From: Luteipulveratus halotolerans | Lineage (GTDB): Bacteria; Actinomycetota; Actinomycetes; Actinomycetales; Dermatophilaceae | Direction of reading: 5' to 3' | NCBI RefSeq assembly: GCF_001247745.1 | Contig: NZ_LAIR01000002.1 | Location: 1,302,001 to 1,366,000 of the forward strand | Length of the DNA: 64,000 nt | In this document: piece by piece, positions 44,726 through 53,061 of the stretch | Position numbering within the stretch: the stretch's first letter is position 1 | Layout: every line of letters begins with the position of its first letter | Made by a program: the position numbers and the translations under genes | Notes under the pieces: model-generated | What the model was told of the DNA's origin: nothing | The model's input: only the letters and a program-made list of their open reading frames with translations | Databases searched by the model: none

Positions 44726-45166
44726 ATGGCCGAGAGCACCCAGTCCTCCGTCGTGGTCCAGGCCGCGCCCGAGGCCGTCCTGGACATCATCGCCGACTTC
44801 GACGGATACCCCGAGTGGACGCAGTTCAAGAGCGCCACCGTGGTTGCCGAGGACGCGGACGGCTGGCCCGAGCAGGTCGAGTTCGTGCTCGATGCAGGCC
44901 CCATCAAGGACACCTACACGCTGTCGTACGACTGGGACGTCGTCGAGGACGGCACCGGCACCGTCAGCTGGACCCTGGTCAAGGCGTCGTTGCTCAAGAC
45001 CCTCGACGGCACCTACACCCTGACCGCCGAGGGCGCGGGCACCAAGGTCGACTACCAGCTCAAGGTCGACGTGTCGCTGCCGATGCTCGGTGTGCTCAAG
45101 CGCAAGGCCGAGTCGATCATCATCGACACCGCGCTCAAAGGACTGAAGAAGCGCGCCGAGGCCTGA
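44726..45166 (+). CDS. SRPBCC / polyketide cyclase-like protein
   Basis: This 146-residue START-fold protein (VVVQAAPEAVLDIIADFDGYPEWTQF opening, then the C-terminal helix AESIIIDTALKGLKKRAEA) probably binds a hydrophobic ligand. It corresponds to M. tuberculosis Rv2185c. It is followed after 1 bp by the ArsA-like gene and begins a rightward run that continues to 49304. Confidence 0.88.
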   Translation: MAESTQSSVVVQAAPEAVLDIIADFDGYPEWTQFKSATVVAEDADGWPEQVEFVLDAGPIKDTYTLSYDWDVVEDGTGTVSWTLVKASLLKTLDGTYTLTAEGAGTKVDYQLKVDVSLPMLGVLKRKAESIIIDTALKGLKKRAEA

Positions 45167-45167
45167 G

Positions 45168-46175
45168 GTGCCGGGACAGCTCGTCCTGGTCGCTGGTCCG
45201 GGTGGTGCAGGGTCGTCGACCACCGCCGCCGCGCTCGCCACGGTGGCCGTCGCGCGTGGACGCACGGTCGGACTTCTCGACCTGGCACCGTCGTACGGCG
45301 CACGTGACCACCTCGCGCCCGGGCAGCCCGCACCCGCCCTCGTCGAGGCCCGTCCGACCACCGACGGGCCGAGCGCCCGGACCCTGCGCGACCTGCTCGA
45401 CGGCGTGGGCCTCGACCCACGTCTCGTCGATGAGGTCGCGTCCTTGCCGGGCGCTGATCTCGTCGGTGCGCTGGTCGCAGCGGCACATCATGCCGAGCGT
45501 GCCGACCTGGTGGTCGTCGACGCGGGGGCGAGGACGCTCGACCTGTGCGTGATGGCCGACCGGCTGCCCTGGCTGACGGGGCGGGTGCTGCCCGCCCACC
45601 GCGGCTGGCTGGCTTCAGCACGTCCCTTGGTCGCGACCGCGCTCGGACGCTGGTGGCCCGGCGAGGCGCTCAGCACGCAGCTGCACGCGGCGCACGAGAC
45701 GGCAGCGCTCGTCCAGCAGTCCGTTGCGCGCTCGGTGGCCGTGCTCGTCAGGCCCCAGCACGGTCGCGAGCGGGCACGGTCGTTCGAGGTGGGCCTGGCT
45801 CTGCACGGGGTCGAGGTCCGCGCCGTGCTCGATCCGCAGGCGCCGACCGGTGACGAGCGGGCGATCCCTGTCAGCCCCGATGAGCCGCTGCCGACGGAAC
45901 GTCTCATCGAACGCATCGAGCGGGGCCCCGGCCGCGGACGCGAGTGCCTTGCGGCCGACGGCGAGGACTGGCTGTGGCGAATACCCCTGCCGCACCTACG
46001 ATCTCGTGACGTCACCGTGCGCCGTACCGGCGACGACCTCGTCATCGAGGCGGTCGGCGTACGACGGGTGGCCGTGCTGCCGACCGCGCTTCGACGATGT
46101 CGGGCGCGGGCAGCCGTCGTCCGTGACCAGACGCTCGAAGTGCGCTTCGTACCCGACCAGCAGGAGACCCCGTGA
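45168..46175 (+). CDS. ArsA/ParA-like protein with degenerate P-loop
   Basis: This 335-residue protein opens like a deviant-Walker ATPase: VLVAGPGGAGSSTTAAALA, then GRTVGLLDLAPSYGARDHL. In active relatives the loop reads GKGGVGKT/S; here both lysines are replaced (Pro and Ser). A LVVVDAGART strand resembles Walker B. The C-terminal 60 residues fit the ArsA-like C-terminal beta domain. It corresponds in position to Rv2184c. ATP hydrolysis is doubtful. The GTG start follows the SRPBCC stop, and the end overlaps the next gene by 4 nt. Confidence 0.78.
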   Translation: MPGQLVLVAGPGGAGSSTTAAALATVAVARGRTVGLLDLAPSYGARDHLAPGQPAPALVEARPTTDGPSARTLRDLLDGVGLDPRLVDEVASLPGADLVGALVAAAHHAERADLVVVDAGARTLDLCVMADRLPWLTGRVLPAHRGWLASARPLVATALGRWWPGEALSTQLHAAHETAALVQQSVARSVAVLVRPQHGRERARSFEVGLALHGVEVRAVLDPQAPTGDERAIPVSPDEPLPTERLIERIERGPGRGRECLAADGEDWLWRIPLPHLRSRDVTVRRTGDDLVIEAVGVRRVAVLPTALRRCRARAAVVRDQTLEVRFVPDQQETP

Positions 46176-46621
46176 CCCGCCCGCCCGATGACCCGCCCGT
46201 GCCGCCGTCCTCCTCGGTGGCGGACGAGGCCGTGCGTCTGGTCGAGGCACTCGCAGGACTCGGCGGAGCCCGTACGCAGGAGGACGGCCACGCCGACGCT
46301 CCGCCGGGGCCTGAGCCCGCGGACCGCGCGTCCCGGACCTCTCCCGGATGCACGTGCGACGAGGTTCCCGTGGTCGCCTCGGTGTGCCGGGTGTGCCCGG
46401 TGTGTCGCGTGGTGGGGCTGCTGCACAGCGTGCAGCCCGAGACGATGGAACGTCTGGCGGACCTGCTCGGCATGGTGGCGGGGTCGCTGCAGGCGATGGC
46501 CGCTGACCGGCGTCGCCCGAGTGAGGCCGCCGCGCAGCAGCCCTCGCGCTCGCGCAGCGACCGCGACGAGGTCGTAGAGGTGACCGATGCCGACGAACCG
46601 CCGACCGACCCGAAGGCCTGA
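46172..46621 (+). CDS. Conserved hypothetical protein with cysteine cluster
   Basis: This 149-residue soluble protein has disordered, acidic ends and a central cysteine cluster (CTCDEVPVVASVCRVCPVC) leading into an amphipathic helix (ETMERLADLLGMVAGSLQAM). The cysteines could hold a metal. It corresponds in position to Rv2183c. The GTG start overlaps the previous stop (GTGA). Function unknown. Confidence 0.82.
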   Translation: MTRPPDDPPVPPSSSVADEAVRLVEALAGLGGARTQEDGHADAPPGPEPADRASRTSPGCTCDEVPVVASVCRVCPVCRVVGLLHSVQPETMERLADLLGMVAGSLQAMAADRRRPSEAAAQQPSRSRSDRDEVVEVTDADEPPTDPKA

Positions 46622-46633
46622 GGACGACACACC

Positions 46634-47587
46634 ATGACCGGTCCGACCATCGGCCTCGACGTCGGCGGTACGAAGATCGCGGGCGCGCTCATCGACCCAG
46701 CAGGCACCGTCCTGCAGCGTCGCACCGTGGCCTCACCCGCAGCAGACCCGGACGCCATCGTGGCCGCGCTGGCCGGCCTGGTCGCCGAGCTGTCACCTGC
46801 GGGCACCCGACCCGCGGTCGGTGCCGCCTGCGCCGGATACCTGGACGCCGAACGCGAGGCCGTGCGATTCGCCCCCAACCTCGCCTGGCGCGACTTCCCG
46901 CTGCGGCGGCTGCTAGCCGACGCGACCGGTCACGAGGTGGTGATCGAGAACGACGCGGACGCCGCGGCGTACGGCGAGCTGATCTGTGGAGCCGCACAGG
47001 GCAGCGACGACCTGGTCATGGTGACGCTCGGGACGGGTGTGGGGGGCGCGGTCGTGCACCGCGGGCAGGTCCATCGCGGCGCCTTCGGAGTCGGCGGCGA
47101 GCTCGGCCACGTCCGTGTCGAGCGGGACGGCCGCCTGTGCGGCTGCGGCAACCGCGGCTGCCTGGAGGCCTACTCCAGCGGCACGGCTCTGCTCGCTCGT
47201 GCGCGTGAGGCGGTCGCATCGGGCGCGGCAGGTGCAGCGGCGCTGAGTGACGCCTGCGACGGCGATGTCACCGCCCTCACCGGGCACGACGTCTCCCGTC
47301 TCGCGGCCGAGCGTGACGTGCTGTCTGTCGAGCTGCTCGCCGATGTCGGTCGATGGCTCGGCGAGGGCCTGGCCACCGTCGCGGCAGTGGTCGACCCCGG
47401 CCTGATCGTGGTCGGGGGCGGGCTGAGCGCCACCGGCGACCTGGTCCTCGAGCCGGCCCGGACGGCGTACGCGCAGCACCTCACCGGGGGAGCCCATCGG
47501 CCGGTGGCCGACATGGTGCTCGCACGGCTGGGCAACGACGCTGGCATGATCGGTGCGGCTGCACTGGCACGGGAGGAGCGCACATGA
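46634..47587 (+). CDS. ROK family sugar kinase, copy 1
   Basis: This 317-residue protein has the ROK features: ATP loop GLDVGGTKIAGALID, active-site Asp in VIENDADAAAYGE, phosphate loop TLGTGVGGAVV, the zinc-binding HVRVERDGRLCGCGNRGCLEAY (HxCxCGxxGCxE type) and GGGLSATGDL. It probably phosphorylates glucose or a related hexose. It lies directly before a second ROK gene, overlapping by 4 nt. Confidence 0.9.
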   Translation: MTGPTIGLDVGGTKIAGALIDPAGTVLQRRTVASPAADPDAIVAALAGLVAELSPAGTRPAVGAACAGYLDAEREAVRFAPNLAWRDFPLRRLLADATGHEVVIENDADAAAYGELICGAAQGSDDLVMVTLGTGVGGAVVHRGQVHRGAFGVGGELGHVRVERDGRLCGCGNRGCLEAYSSGTALLARAREAVASGAAGAAALSDACDGDVTALTGHDVSRLAAERDVLSVELLADVGRWLGEGLATVAAVVDPGLIVVGGGLSATGDLVLEPARTAYAQHLTGGAHRPVADMVLARLGNDAGMIGAAALAREERT

Positions 47588-48561
47588 GCGGGTCGCCACG
47601 GGCGATCGGCATCGACATCGGCGGTACGAAGGTCGCCGGGGGACTGGTCGATCACGAGGGCACCGTCCTGCTGCGTGCGCGTCGTGACACGCCGCATCGC
47701 TCGACGGCCCCACGGGTCGTCGAGGACATGATCGTCAGCGTCGTCGAGGAGCTGCTCGAGGGCAGCGACGAGGAGGTCGCGGCGATCGGCATCGGCGCCG
47801 CCGGTTTCGTGGCGGCTGATCGTGCCACCGTCGTGTTCGCCCCTCACCTGTCGTGGCGCCACGAGCCGTTGCGCGAGGCGCTCTCGCGCAGGGTCGAGCA
47901 GCCGGTCTTCGTCGACAACGACGCCAACGCCGCGTGCTGGGCGGAGTGGCGGTTCGGAGCCGGCCAGGGTGAGACGCACCTGGTCATGGTCAACCTCGGC
48001 ACCGGCATCGGCGGCGCTGTCATGCACGACGGCCGGATTCAGCGTGGCCGGTTCGGCATCGCCGGCGAGTTCGGCCACATGCAGGTCATGCCCGGCGGTC
48101 ACCGGTGCGAGTGCGGCAACCGGGGCTGCTGGGAGCAGTACGCCAGCGGCAACGCTCTCGTCCGCGAAGCGCGGTCGCTGGTCGCCGCCCAGTCGCCGCT
48201 CGCGGCCGACCTCATCGCCTCGGTCGAGGGTGACGTCGGTGCGGTGACCGGCCCGATGGTCACCGAGGCTGCCCGTAACGGAGACCCGATCGCCGCTGAG
48301 CTGCTCGCCGAGATCGGTGGCTGGCTCGGCACTGGTCTCGCCAACCTCGCCAACGCCTTCGACCCGGGTTCGTTCATCATCGGTGGAGGCGTGAGCGATG
48401 CGGGCGACCTGCTGCTCGAGCCGGCACGTGAGTCCTTCCGCAAGCATCTCGCCGGCCGTGGCTACCGCCCGGAGGCACGCATCAAGCAGGCGAGCCTGCG
48501 CAACGAGGCGGGCCTGGTCGGCGCCGCTGACCTTGCTCGCGCCGCGGTGGTCCCGGCATGA
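47584..48561 (+). CDS. ROK family glucokinase, copy 2
   Basis: This 325-residue protein has the same motif series as its neighbour: IGIDIGGTKVAGGLVD, VDNDANAACWAEW, LGTGIGGAVM, FGHMQVMPGGHRCECGNRGCWEQYASG and GGGVSDAGDL. It looks closer to the standard actinobacterial GlkA-type glucokinases (EFGHM, WEQYASGNALVREA). The start and end overlap both neighbours by 4 nt (ATGA), so three genes are translated as a chain. Confidence 0.92.
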   Translation: MSGSPRAIGIDIGGTKVAGGLVDHEGTVLLRARRDTPHRSTAPRVVEDMIVSVVEELLEGSDEEVAAIGIGAAGFVAADRATVVFAPHLSWRHEPLREALSRRVEQPVFVDNDANAACWAEWRFGAGQGETHLVMVNLGTGIGGAVMHDGRIQRGRFGIAGEFGHMQVMPGGHRCECGNRGCWEQYASGNALVREARSLVAAQSPLAADLIASVEGDVGAVTGPMVTEAARNGDPIAAELLAEIGGWLGTGLANLANAFDPGSFIIGGGVSDAGDLLLEPARESFRKHLAGRGYRPEARIKQASLRNEAGLVGAADLARAAVVPA

Positions 48562-49304
48562 GCACCCCGCTGAGCGCTGACGACGTCCCTGACGCCAAGG
48601 GCGCCGGAACGGGGACGAGCACGTTGCGGGTGGTGTCCTACAACGTGCGTGCGTTCAAGGACGACACCGAGGCCCTGCGCCGCGTGATCCGCCGGCTCGA
48701 CCCGGACGTGCTGTGCCTGCAGGAAGTCCCTCGCCACCCGTTCTCCGGCCACCGCATCGCCGAGTTCGCCGCGAGCCTCGGGCTCTACTGGGCGGGTGGT
48801 CACCGCGGGCGGATGAGCACGACGCTGTTCACGGCTCTGCGGGTCGAGGTGCTCGCGAGCGGCCACCGTCAGCTGCCCGTACGCCGCCCGGACGAGCCGC
48901 GTGGCTGGGCGTTCGCACGACTGCAGCTCCCGGGCCACCAGCCGATCACCGCGGTGAGCCTGCACCTCAGCCTGCGCCCCGCAGAGCGTCCTGCGCACGC
49001 GGCGCTGCTGCGACAGGCGGCCGAGCTCGGTGACGACGTGCCGCTCGTCGTGGCCGGCGACATCAACGAGACCCATCAGGGCAAGGCCTGGACCGAGCTC
49101 TCGCGTGAGCTCGAGGACGCCAACGGCGATGTCCTGACGTTCCCGAGTCGCAACCCGGTCAAGCGGATCGACGCGATCTTCGCCTCGCCGCAGCTGCGGC
49201 CCGTACGCCCGCAGGTCGACCTCGACGAGGCAGACCTGGTGGCGGCGACCGATCATCGACCGCTCTTCCTCGACCTCGACCTCAGCACCCTGCGTCGTGG
49301 CTGA
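48558..49304 (+). CDS. Endonuclease/exonuclease/phosphatase family protein
   Basis: This 248-residue protein has the EEP fold motifs: VVSYNVRAF, VLCLQEVPRHP with the metal Glu, VVAGDINETHQG with Asp and Asn, and ATDHRPLFLDLDL with the catalytic His. It could act on DNA, RNA or phospho-sugars/lipids. There is no signal peptide. It is the last gene of the rightward operon. Confidence 0.87.
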   Translation: MSTPLSADDVPDAKGAGTGTSTLRVVSYNVRAFKDDTEALRRVIRRLDPDVLCLQEVPRHPFSGHRIAEFAASLGLYWAGGHRGRMSTTLFTALRVEVLASGHRQLPVRRPDEPRGWAFARLQLPGHQPITAVSLHLSLRPAERPAHAALLRQAAELGDDVPLVVAGDINETHQGKAWTELSRELEDANGDVLTFPSRNPVKRIDAIFASPQLRPVRPQVDLDEADLVAATDHRPLFLDLDLSTLRRG

Positions 49305-49316
49305 GCGGCGCTCTCG

Positions 49317-49832
49317 CTAGAGGACTGCGCCGTCGTCGTGGTCGTCCTGGTCCTCGCGGCTGTGCGGTTGGCGCAGGATGAGCAGCACGACCCCGGCCGC
49401 CGTGGTCGCGCAGGCGAGCACCCACCACATCGGCTTGGCCATGCGGTCGAGCAGGAACAGGTAGAGCAGCCACAACGGTCCGCCGACGAGGCCGGCGAGG
49501 ATCGCCCAGAAGTGCAGGTCGCCGGCGGGCAGCGGCTGAGGCGGAGGCGGCTCGTACGTGCCGTCGTCCTCCAGCAGCGCGGCCGACTCCTCGCGGCTGG
49601 GCATCCGCCACTGAGCGGGCAGCTCGGCGATCGGGTCGACCGGGGGAGCAGGTTGGGGGTCCTCCGGCTGCAGGGGTGCGGGCGTGGCACCCGCGCCGGC
49701 ATCGTCGTCCGCGCCGGACGGTCGCTCGTCGAGCGCGGAGGAGTCCAGCGGGTCGTCGTCGAACTGGGCGATGATCGCGGCGAACCGCGCGTCGTAGTCC
49801 GTGCGCTCGTTGTCTCGAGGATCAGAGGTCAT
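49317..49832 (-). CDS. Hypothetical membrane protein with acidic/proline N-terminus
   Basis: This 171-residue protein has a disordered first 100 residues rich in Asp, Pro and Ala (RFAAIIAQFDDDPLD at the start), then two membrane helices (FWAILAGLVGGPLWLLYLFLL and MWWVLACATTAAGVVLLIL) and an acidic tail. I recognise an actinobacterial pattern but no function. The start at 49832 overlaps the esterase stop (ATGA). Confidence 0.78.
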   Translation of the reverse strand: MTSDPRDNERTDYDARFAAIIAQFDDDPLDSSALDERPSGADDDAGAGATPAPLQPEDPQPAPPVDPIAELPAQWRMPSREESAALLEDDGTYEPPPPQPLPAGDLHFWAILAGLVGGPLWLLYLFLLDRMAKPMWWVLACATTAAGVVLLILRQPHSREDQDDHDDGAVL

Positions 49833-50575
49833 GAGGCACACACCCTGCGGACGAAGTCGGCGGTCTCATCCATGATGCGCCCTGCGTCGTGATCGAGGGT
49901 GGCCACGTGGAAGGAGTCCTCGAGCAGGATCTCGGTCACGTCGGCGCTGGACACCCGCGAGAGCAGCAGCTCGGAGTTGGACGGCTCGACCACGTGGTCC
50001 TCCGGCGAGTGCATCAGCAGCACGGGCTGGGTGATCTGGGGAAGGTCGCGCGCCGTACGTCGCCACAGCTCGGTGGCCGAGTGCAGCGCCTTCAACGGTG
50101 TCCGGTCGTACGCCAGCTCGGTCGCCCCGGCCTTCTTGATGTCGTTGCCGATCGCGGCCAGCGACGGGACGACGTGCTTGAGTGCGGGCAGCGCCCGCAG
50201 GCGTGGGTCCTTCGGCTCGTACATCGGGTTGACCAGGACCAGGCCGGCGACCTCGTGGTGCTGCTCGGCGAGCAGGGTGACGAGACTGCCGCCCATCGAC
50301 AGCCCCGCGACGACGACCTGCGAGCAGCGTTGCTGCAGCTCGGCGTACGCCGCCTCGACCTCGGCGTACCAGTCGGTCCAGACGGTGCGGTTGAGGTCCT
50401 GCCAGGTGGTGCCGTGACCGGGCAGACGAGGCATGCGTACGGTCCAGCCCTCGGCGGCGCAGCGCTCGGCGATCGGACGGACGGACTGGGTGGTCCCGGT
50501 GAACCCGTGACAGACGAGGACGCCGATCTCGGAGCCGTCGACGGACCAGGGCTCGGCGCCCGGAAGGATGCGCAT
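49829..50575 (-). CDS. Alpha/beta hydrolase, carboxylesterase / monoacylglycerol lipase type
   Basis: This 248-residue esterase has VLVCHGFTGTTQSVRP (oxyanion), the nucleophile elbow VAGLSMGGSLV with the catalytic Ser, HSPEDHVVEPSNSE with the Asp and SFHVATLDHDAG with the His. This closely follows thermophilic carboxylesterase Est30-type enzymes. The ATG at 50575 is chosen because GGAAGG lies 8 nt upstream. It diverges from the acyltransferase gene, so lipid turnover is a reasonable theme. Confidence 0.88.
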   Translation of the reverse strand: MRILPGAEPWSVDGSEIGVLVCHGFTGTTQSVRPIAERCAAEGWTVRMPRLPGHGTTWQDLNRTVWTDWYAEVEAAYAELQQRCSQVVVAGLSMGGSLVTLLAEQHHEVAGLVLVNPMYEPKDPRLRALPALKHVVPSLAAIGNDIKKAGATELAYDRTPLKALHSATELWRRTARDLPQITQPVLLMHSPEDHVVEPSNSELLLSRVSSADVTEILLEDSFHVATLDHDAGRIMDETADFVRRVCAS

Positions 50576-50654
50576 ACGTGCATCCTTCCATCGTCGCCAT
50601 GCCCGTGCGAGGGTGCCGTAGAGTTCAGCCGTCACGACCGGCAGCGGAGGTGCG

Positions 50655-51557
50655 GTGTTCTACTGGTTCCTGAAGAAGATCCTTCTCGGTCCTCTTCTCA
50701 ATGTGCTGTTCCGACCCTGGGTCGACGGCGAGGAGCACGTGCCGAAGCAGGGCGGTGCGATCCTCGCGAGCAACCACCTGTCGTTCTCGGACTCCTTCTT
50801 CCTGCCGCTCGTGGTCGAGCGTCGCATCACCTTCCCGGCCAAGATGGAGTACTTCACGGGCACGGGCATCAAGGGCCGGCTCACCGCTGCGTTCTTCCGC
50901 GGCGTCGGCCAGATCCCGATCGACCGGTCCGGCGGTCAGGCCAGCGAGGCGGCGATCGAGGCGGGCCTGAAGGTGCTGCGCCGCGGTGACCTGTTCGGCA
51001 TCTACCCCGAGGGCACCCGCTCGCCCGACGGCCGCCTCTACAAGGGCAAGACCGGCGTGGCGCGGATGGCGCTCGAGGCCAAGGTCCCGGTGCTGCCGGT
51101 CGCGATGATCGATACCGACAAGGCCCAGCCGACGGGCCGTGTCATCCCCAAGATCATGCGGATCGGGGTGCGCATCGGTCGCCCGATGGACTTCTCGCGC
51201 TACGACGGGATGCAGGACGACCGTTTCGTCCTGCGGTCGATCACCGACGAGATCATGTACGAGCTGATGCTGCTCTCCGGTCAGGAGTACGTCGACGTCT
51301 ACGCCGCATCGGTCAAGGACCGGGTCGCGGCCCGGGCCAAGGAGATCGGCAGCGGTGCGGCTGCCCTGGCCCATCACCTCCAGGAGGAGGCGGCCGCGCG
51401 GATCGAGCGCGTCCAGCAGCGGCGTGCCGAGGCCGCCGAGAAGGCCGAGCAGTCGGACGCCGGCGAGGCCGACCCGACCGAGGATTCCGTCGAGGACGAG
51501 TCCGCAGCAGCCGGACCGGCCCAGCCGGCGGGCGGCAGCTCGCGCGCCACGGCCTGA
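50655..51557 (+). CDS. 1-acyl-sn-glycerol-3-phosphate acyltransferase
   Basis: This 300-residue PlsC-type enzyme acylates lysophosphatidate in membrane lipid synthesis. Motif I is SNHLSFSDSFF (NHX4D), motif III FGIYPEGTRSPDG, and motif IV VPVLPVAM. The last 70 residues form a charged coiled and disordered tail (EEAAARIERVQQRRAEAAEKAE) not needed for the fold. The GTG start has GGAGG upstream. It directly precedes aroG, as in mycobacteria. Confidence 0.92.
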   Translation: MFYWFLKKILLGPLLNVLFRPWVDGEEHVPKQGGAILASNHLSFSDSFFLPLVVERRITFPAKMEYFTGTGIKGRLTAAFFRGVGQIPIDRSGGQASEAAIEAGLKVLRRGDLFGIYPEGTRSPDGRLYKGKTGVARMALEAKVPVLPVAMIDTDKAQPTGRVIPKIMRIGVRIGRPMDFSRYDGMQDDRFVLRSITDEIMYELMLLSGQEYVDVYAASVKDRVAARAKEIGSGAAALAHHLQEEAAARIERVQQRRAEAAEKAEQSDAGEADPTEDSVEDESAAAGPAQPAGGSSRATA

Positions 51558-51606
51558 CGAGTCGGTCCGCGTGCTGGGCACGTCGGACCCGGACGCGAAC
51601 GCCAAC

Positions 51607-51612
51607 TACCCT
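51607..51612 (+). promoter_or_regulatory. -10-like TACCCT of aroG
   Basis: TACCCT, 6 nt, then GTG at 51619. Leaderless geometry. Confidence 0.5.
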
Positions 51613-51618
51613 GGTCGG

Positions 51619-52998
51619 GTGAGTACCACCCTTCCGACGACCCCATCGGCATCCCTCACCGCCAGCGCGGGCCTGCAGTGGCCCGAGCTCGAGGCTGCGC
51701 AGCAGCCCACCTGGCCGCAGGACGGTTCACTGGACCGTGTGCGCGAGACGCTGGCCTCGTATCCGCCGCTGGTGTTCGCCGGGGAGTGCGACGTACTCCG
51801 CTCGCGACTGGCTGACGCGTCCCGCGGCGAGGCGTTCCTGCTGCAGGGCGGCGACTGCGCCGAGATGTTCGAGTCCGCGACGGCCGACAACATCCGCGAC
51901 CGGGTCAAGACCATCCTGCAGATGGCAGCCGTGCTGACCTACGGCGCGAGCACGCCGGTCATCAAGATGGGGCGCATCGCGGGCCAGTACGCCAAGCCGC
52001 GCAGCAAGGACATCGAGACGCGGGGAGAGGTGACCCTGCCGGCGTACCGCGGTGACATGGTCAACGACTTCGCCTTCACCCCGGAGGCGCGTCGCCCCGA
52101 CCCCGAGCGGCTGCTGCGGGCGTACCACACCTCGTCGGCCACGCTGAACCTCGTGCGGGCGTTCACCACGGGCGGCTTCGCCGACCTGCGCAGCGTGCAC
52201 GAGTGGAACCGTGGCTTCATCGCCAACTCCGCCTACGCCCGCTACGAGACGACCGCGCGTGACATCGACAAGGCCATGCGGTTCATGCAGGCGTGCGGAG
52301 CCGACTTCGACGCGATGAACGCACGCACGGTCGAGTTCTTCGCCAGCCACGAGGCGCTGCTGCTCGACTACGAGCAGCCGCTGACGCGGATCGACTCGCG
52401 CACCGGCAACCCGTACGCCACGTCGGGCCACTTCGTGTGGGTCGGTGAGCGCACCCGTCAGCTCGATGGTGCCCACCTCGACTACGTCTCGCGCATCCAC
52501 AACCCGGTGGGCGTCAAGCTCGGACCAACGGTCGACCCCGACGAGGTGCTGCGCATCATCGACAAGGTCGACCCCGAGCGCGAGCCGGGGCGCCTGACGT
52601 TCATCACGCGCATGGGCGCCGGCACGATCCGCGAGGCGCTGCCGCGCGTGGTCGAGAAGGTCACGGCCAGCGGTGCCCAGGTGGTGTGGGTCAGCGACCC
52701 GATGCACGGCAACACGTTCGAGTCGTCCACGGGCTACAAGACGCGTGACTTCGACGACGTGGTCGAGGAGGTCCGCGGCTTCTTCGAGGTGCACCAGTCG
52801 CTCGGGACGATTCCCGGAGGCATCCACGTCGAGCTCACCGGCAACGACGTCACTGAGTGCATCGGTGGCTCGGAGAAGATCTTGGACGCCGACCTCGAGC
52901 GTCGGTACGAGACCGCGTGCGACCCGCGTCTCAACCACCAGCAAAGTCTCGAGCTGGCGTTCCTCGTCGCCGAGATGCTGGGCCAGCGCCTGGCCTGA
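51619..52998 (+). CDS. aroG: Class II 3-deoxy-7-phosphoheptulonate synthase
   Basis: This 459-residue enzyme condenses PEP and erythrose 4-phosphate, the entry step of the shikimate pathway. Family motifs are FLLQGGDCAEMF (metal Cys), KMGRIAGQYAKPRS, GHFVWVGERTRQLDGAH, NPVGVKLGP, WVSDPMHGNTFES and GGIHVELTGNDVTECIGGSE. Length matches plant/actinobacterial class II enzymes such as Rv2178c. The GTG at 51619 is supported by TACCCT 6 nt upstream. A hairpin follows. Confidence 0.96.
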   Translation: MSTTLPTTPSASLTASAGLQWPELEAAQQPTWPQDGSLDRVRETLASYPPLVFAGECDVLRSRLADASRGEAFLLQGGDCAEMFESATADNIRDRVKTILQMAAVLTYGASTPVIKMGRIAGQYAKPRSKDIETRGEVTLPAYRGDMVNDFAFTPEARRPDPERLLRAYHTSSATLNLVRAFTTGGFADLRSVHEWNRGFIANSAYARYETTARDIDKAMRFMQACGADFDAMNARTVEFFASHEALLLDYEQPLTRIDSRTGNPYATSGHFVWVGERTRQLDGAHLDYVSRIHNPVGVKLGPTVDPDEVLRIIDKVDPEREPGRLTFITRMGAGTIREALPRVVEKVTASGAQVVWVSDPMHGNTFESSTGYKTRDFDDVVEEVRGFFEVHQSLGTIPGGIHVELTGNDVTECIGGSEKILDADLERRYETACDPRLNHQQSLELAFLVAEMLGQRLA

Positions 52999-53012
52999 GT
53001 CGCTGTCCGACA

Positions 53013-53054
53013 CGAGGGCCCGGCCATCCGCGCTGCGGGTGGCCGGGCCCCTCG
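53013..53054. terminator. Hairpin between aroG and pknL
   Basis: CGAGGGCCCGGCCATCCGC pairs with GCGGGTGGCCGGGCCCCTCG (one bulge) between convergent genes. Probably bidirectional. Confidence 0.75.
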
Positions 53055-53061
53055 CGGTCGG

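Noticed and set aside
41759..45361. 1200-residue open frame on the minus strand
   Set aside because: It crosses the CxxC protein, the lipoprotein, the acyl-CoA ligase (in another frame) and the SRPBCC gene, and its translation is Arg-rich shadow sequence.
45168..46175. Calling the ArsA-like protein an arsenite pump ATPase
   Set aside because: The P-loop lysines are missing, only one ATPase half is present, and no ars genes are nearby.
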